Below, piece after piece: positions 32,215-35,586 of a stretch of 35,586 nucleotides of DNA. This stretch comes from Deltaproteobacteria bacterium (GTDB taxonomy: Bacteria > Myxococcota_A > UBA9160 > UBA6930). The position numbers and the translations under genes were made by a program. Position 1 is the first letter of the stretch. The number at the start of each line of letters is the position of its first letter. The DNA lies in assembly GCA_019312665.1 (NCBI GenBank), contig JAFDCZ010000074.1, forward strand, positions 1 through 35,586. Direction: 5' to 3'. The notes beneath the pieces were generated by a model. It was given only the letters and a program-made list of their open reading frames with translations. It was not told the DNA's origin and made no database searches.

Positions 32215-32465
32215 CTTCACTCCGAGGGGCTTCGAGCGCCCCTTCCGGCAGCGTATCGGGTCCGGCGACGATCGACTTGACCTCTGGGGAATCGGGTGCG
32301 AGCCAGAGCCAAGGCCTCTAGGCTGAAGGCGGTTCCGGTCGGACGGGGCGAGAAAAGGGGTCAATCCCTGGCTCGAAGCCGACGATAGACCCGGCGTAGG
32401 GACCGTCACGGCCCGCGGCGCACGAGCGCCCCGGTAGCCGAGCAACTGGCCGTCCAGGGGGGAAC

Positions 32466-34307
32466 ATGCCCAAGACCCTGCTTCTCGCAGACGACAGCGT
32501 GACGATCCAGAAGGTCGTCGGGATCAGCTTCGCCAATGAGGACGTAGACCTCGTGACCGTGGACAACGGCGACGACGCCGTTGCTCGAGCGCGAGAGCTC
32601 CAACCGGACCTCATCCTTGCCGACGTGGTCATGCCCGGCCTCTCCGGCTACGAGGTCTGCCACGCGATCAAGAGCGATCCGGTCCTCAGCAGGATCCCCG
32701 TGCTCTTGTTGACCGGCACCTTCGAGACCTTCGACGAGGCCAAGGCGAACGAGGTCGGTGCGGACGGCCACATCACCAAACCGTTCGAGGCCCAGGCCCT
32801 GGTCGACCAGGTCAACGCATTGCTCGCGAACAGCCCCACTGCGGCAGCGTCCAGCCCGTCTGCAGAGCCCGAGCCGCTTGGGCTCACCGGCCTGGCGACG
32901 CCGGGAGCAGGCCCGGAACCCTACGATCTGTTCGAAGACGACGTCACGGCACCGAGCGGCACGGCCGACGCGGCACTCCTCGACAGCCCGCCCACCACTG
33001 TCATGATGGGTGGAGAACCGCTCGAGCAGGCCATGGCCTCTGGCTCGTCAAGCATGACTTCGAGTGACGACATCGCGTCGGATGCGAATGCGCTGACGTC
33101 GGATGACTTCGCAACAGGTTCCGATCTGTTTGCGCCGGCCGACGCCCCCTTTGCGCCGGTCGACGACGCCTTGGCGCCGGTCGACGATCCCTTGGCGCCG
33201 ATCGACGACCCGCAGGACGGCACCGTTCTCCTCGATCCGGCTTCGGGCGGCTCGAGCGTCGCGGATCTGCTCACCAGCGAAGACGACGTGCTGGAAAGCG
33301 GCGAACCGCTTGAAAATTCCCCGTTGGTCACCGCCAAACCGGATCTCCCGAACGAACTCTCGACCGAGGTTCCTGGGGACGGCCCGAACCCGGCGGACGC
33401 AATTCTCCTGGAGGATGATTTCTCCGACCCGATCACGCCGCAGGCCCCGAACGACCCGGGCGCTGCCCAAGGTTCCGCCGACTTGTTCGCTGTCTCCGAG
33501 GGCTCTGGTTTCTCCGAATTCAGCGAGCAATCCGAGGTCCCTCCGGTTTCGGATCCCGTGGAAGCTTCCGATCCCTTGGGTTCATCCGATCCAGGCGGAA
33601 CGACGACAGTGCTCTCGGAACCGCTGCCGGCGCCGGATGCGCCCACCGTCTTCGAGTTCGGCGGCCCGGAAGGCGCAGCAGCGCAGGACCCGACTCTCGA
33701 AAGCAGCCCCGCCTTCGCTTCGGAGCCGCATGGCGCGGCCGTTGACGCCGACCTGTTCGCCGAAGAAGTTCGCGTGCCGGCACCGCCGGACCTGTTCGCC
33801 GAGGACAACGCTTCCGCTTCCCCGGATCTGTTTGCTGCTGGCGGCGAATCCGCTGGCGCGAGCCTCGTATCGGACGCGGGGCAATCCCCGTCACCTGGCA
33901 TGCTCGATGACGATCCGCTGGGTCAGACCACCCTCGATCCCGAGGCGGGCCGCAGCTACGACGTGTCGTCTTCGGATCTCGGTGCCAGCCTGACGGGCGG
34001 CACACCCGCCCCCATCGTCCTGCCGTCCGAGCCGAATTGGCCGGCTGATCCGGAGGGCGCGGAGACTGCTTCTTCCGAGGTCGAGCCCGAGCGCCACGAG
34101 GCGACCCCACCGGCGCTCTCGCCGATGCTGGAGCAGCAGGTCCACGATGCGGTCGAAAAGATGGCCTGGGATGCCTTCGGCGATCTCGCCGAGCGGATCA
34201 TCAAGGATGCCGTCGAGCGCATCGAGAAAGTGGCCTGGGAAGTCATCCCACAGATGACCGAAACCTTGATCCAGGAAGAGATCCGCAAGCTCAAGAACGA
34301 GAAATAG
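32466..34307 (+). CDS. Response regulator with long acidic disordered linker and conserved C-terminal helices
   Basis: A 613-residue protein. The N-terminal receiver (1-122) has LLADDSVTIQKVV, the phosphoacceptor Asp in ILADVVMPG, a Thr in LLLTGTFE and the Lys in ITKPF. Residues 123-540 are low-complexity, rich in Asp, Pro, Ser, Ala and Glu, with FAPxDDx repeats (222-249) and three PDLFAxx repeats (about 430-460). The last 70 residues (LEQQVHDAVEKMAWDAFGDLAERIIKDAVERIEKVAWEVIPQ...) form amphipathic helices ending KLKNEK. The receiver-linker-helix plan recalls localisation proteins such as RomR of Myxococcus, but no direct homology is claimed. GGGGGG precedes ATG 32466. No DNA-binding domain is seen. 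Confidence 0.85.
   Translation: MPKTLLLADDSVTIQKVVGISFANEDVDLVTVDNGDDAVARARELQPDLILADVVMPGLSGYEVCHAIKSDPVLSRIPVLLLTGTFETFDEAKANEVGADGHITKPFEAQALVDQVNALLANSPTAAASSPSAEPEPLGLTGLATPGAGPEPYDLFEDDVTAPSGTADAALLDSPPTTVMMGGEPLEQAMASGSSSMTSSDDIASDANALTSDDFATGSDLFAPADAPFAPVDDALAPVDDPLAPIDDPQDGTVLLDPASGGSSVADLLTSEDDVLESGEPLENSPLVTAKPDLPNELSTEVPGDGPNPADAILLEDDFSDPITPQAPNDPGAAQGSADLFAVSEGSGFSEFSEQSEVPPVSDPVEASDPLGSSDPGGTTTVLSEPLPAPDAPTVFEFGGPEGAAAQDPTLESSPAFASEPHGAAVDADLFAEEVRVPAPPDLFAEDNASASPDLFAAGGESAGASLVSDAGQSPSPGMLDDDPLGQTTLDPEAGRSYDVSSSDLGASLTGGTPAPIVLPSEPNWPADPEGAETASSEVEPERHEATPPALSPMLEQQVHDAVEKMAWDAFGDLAERIIKDAVERIEKVAWEVIPQMTETLIQEEIRKLKNEK
33129..33212 (+). repeat. Four 21-base tandem repeats in the linker
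   Basis: Four consecutive 7-codon units encode FAPADAP, FAPVDDA, LAPVDDP and LAPIDDP. The nucleotide copies are similar but not identical, indicating older internal duplication within the disordered linker. Confidence 0.85.
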
Positions 34308-34385
34308 TCTCTTCCTTCACAGCCGTTTCTATCGGCGAGATCCACAGGATCGGCGGGAGTTCCGTCCGGTCGTTAGACTCCTGGG

Positions 34386-35258
34386 GTGGGTGCGCTCCCC
34401 CCGTATCCTCCGCGTGCGACCTGGCAACCGCTGGTCGACCTGGCTGTGGCCGAGGATCTCGGCACCGGTGACGTCACGAGTGCGGCCATCTTCGGCTCCG
34501 GCGATTCTCTCTCCGGCTGGATCGAAGCTCGGCAGCCGCTGATCGTCTGTGGGCTTCCCGTCGCGGAGGCCGTCTTCGAAGCCGTCGACGCCAGCGTCGC
34601 CTTCGAAGCCGAGGTGGTCGAAGGCGCAAGCGTCGCCGCGGGCCAGATCCTGGCTCGCCTGCGTGGCCCCGCACGGGGAATCCTGGCCGGGGAACGCACG
34701 GCCTTGAACTTTCTGGGCCGCCTCTGTGGTGTCGCCAGCTGGACTCACCGCTTCGTCGAGGCGGTGGCAGGCACTGGCGTCGCGATCGTCGATACCCGCA
34801 AGACCGTCCCGGGCTTCCGCAGCCTGGACAAGCTGGCGGTGGCCACGGGCGGCGGCACCAACCACCGTGTGGGCCTTTTCGACGCCATCCTGATCAAGGA
34901 CAACCATGTCGCCGCCGCTGGTGGAGTGGGCCTGGCGGTCAAGGCCGCGCGGGCCGGCGCCGCACCCCACCTGCAGATCCAGGTAGAGGTCGAGTCAGAG
35001 GACCAGGCCGAGGCCGCGCTCGAGGCCGGTGCCGACCTGCTCCTGCTCGACAACCGCACTCCGGACCAGCTGCGGGAATTGTCCAAGCTTTTTCGGGATC
35101 GCATCCCTCTCGAGGCGACCGGCAGTGTCACCCTCGAAAACGTCCGGGAGTACGCCGAAACCGGCGTCCATCGCATCTCCATCGGCGCCCTCACCCATTC
35201 CGCTCCCAATGCGGATGTGGCACTCGAAGTCGCGCCGGGGGAGCTGGCCCGGTCATGA
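34386..35258 (+). CDS. nadC: Nicotinate-nucleotide pyrophosphorylase (quinolinate phosphoribosyltransferase)
   Basis: A 290-residue enzyme of NAD synthesis that converts quinolinate and PRPP to nicotinate mononucleotide, CO2 and pyrophosphate. It has EDLGTGDVTS, the active-site segments GERTALNFLGRLCG, VDTRKTVPGFRSLDKLAVATGGGTNHR (shared with PRPP and carboxylate binding), LIKDNH, QVEVES, LLLDNRTP and EATGSVTLENV. The start is GTG 34386; the length agrees with the family. The stop overlaps birA by 4 bases (ATGA). nadC-birA is a common bacterial pairing. Confidence 0.95.
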   Translation: MGALPPYPPRATWQPLVDLAVAEDLGTGDVTSAAIFGSGDSLSGWIEARQPLIVCGLPVAEAVFEAVDASVAFEAEVVEGASVAAGQILARLRGPARGILAGERTALNFLGRLCGVASWTHRFVEAVAGTGVAIVDTRKTVPGFRSLDKLAVATGGGTNHRVGLFDAILIKDNHVAAAGGVGLAVKAARAGAAPHLQIQVEVESEDQAEAALEAGADLLLLDNRTPDQLRELSKLFRDRIPLEATGSVTLENVREYAETGVHRISIGALTHSAPNADVALEVAPGELARS

Positions 35259-35586
35259 GCAGTACCGAGCGCATCATCGAGCGCCTGGGCCACTCCCCCT
35301 GCTCGGGAGAGGCCCTTTCCGAGGAGCTCGGCGTGAGCCGCAACCAGGTGTGGAAACACGTGGAGGCCTTGCGCGGCCGGGGCTATCGGATCGAGGGCGC
35401 ACCGGGGGGAGGCTACGAACTGGTCGCCCGCCCGGACCGGCTGTACGCGGAAGAACTCCTGCCGGGCCTTGGAACTCGTTGGTTGGCCCACGACCTTCAC
35501 CACCTCGAGACCACCGATTCCACCAACCGGGTTGCCGGCGACTTGGCCCGCGAAGACGCGCCCCACGGCACCGCCGTCGTGGCCGA
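35255..35586 (+). CDS. birA: BirA-type biotin-protein ligase and repressor, N-terminal part (truncated by window end)
   Basis: The first 110 residues of a bifunctional biotin ligase. A winged HTH (about 5-60: GEALSEELGVSRNQVWKHVEALRGRGYRIEGAPGGGYEL) is followed by the start of the catalytic domain with LETTDSTNRVAGDLAREDAPHGTAVVA. The biotin-loop motif lies past the end of the window. The HTH suggests it also represses biotin genes. ATG 35255 overlaps the nadC stop. Confidence 0.9.
   Translation, partial: MSSTERIIERLGHSPCSGEALSEELGVSRNQVWKHVEALRGRGYRIEGAPGGGYELVARPDRLYAEELLPGLGTRWLAHDLHHLETTDSTNRVAGDLAREDAPHGTAVVA

Noticed and set aside
32359..32375. GGGGTCAATCCCTGG as a REP-like repeat
   Set aside because: Only one short copy was seen, with no matching inverted arm and no transposase nearby.
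1..35586. CRISPR arrays, tRNA and rRNA genes, prophage or integrase genes
   Set aside because: No regularly spaced repeats, cloverleaf, ribosomal RNA segment or phage genes were recognised anywhere in the window.

Overview
The window is chromosomal DNA of a high-GC Gram-negative bacterium. Dense coding, fused SpmA-SpmB, an AmgK/MurU pair, NtrC-type regulators with sigma-54 signals, a WhiG/FliA-type sigma factor and a receiver protein with a long acidic linker all suggest a deltaproteobacterial lineage (Myxococcota or a relative). That placement is inference from gene content. I saw no tRNA, rRNA or CRISPR array.

Layout. 1-162 is the tail of an LptF/LptG-like permease. 604-8588 is a minus-strand housekeeping block: rsmD-coaD-phosphohexomutase, then coaBC-nfeD-slipin-hflK-hflC, with mostly abutting or 4-base-overlapping genes (54 bases between nfeD and slipin). 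8740-9485 holds a small XRE regulator and a small membrane protein. 9493-10598 is a REP-associated tyrosine transposase (RAYT) between inverted copies of a ~79-base repeat. 10623-18897 is rich in cell-wall genes: PBP4-type dacB, head to head with fused spmAB, then amgK-murU-MBL hydrolase, an unrelated DUF3626 gene and anmK. Together these cover peptide trimming and MurNAc recycling. 19334-23707 is a glycosyltransferase/methyltransferase cluster. It contains two paralogous GT4 enzymes and a 107-base near-perfect palindrome that forms the 3' ends of two convergent genes.

23808-34307 is mainly signalling: a membrane coiled-coil protein with a possible RelE/HigB-like tail; a minus-strand operon of NtrC-type regulator, hybrid-like histidine kinase and single-domain receiver; a divergent second NtrC-type regulator (GAFTNA instead of GAFTGA); a good sigma-54 promoter in front of a FliA/WhiG sigma factor; a PP2C phosphatase; and a receiver protein with a repetitive disordered linker. 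The arrangement suggests a cascade in which an NtrC-type activator and RpoN drive an alternative sigma factor. nadC and the start of birA close the window.

The least ordinary items are the palindrome at 22827-22933, the RAYT with its inverted repeats, the repeated copies of the anmK start at 18881-19013, the membrane protein with a toxin-like tail, the sigma-54/sigma-28 cascade, and the pairing of SpmAB with a non-orthologous DD-carboxypeptidase.
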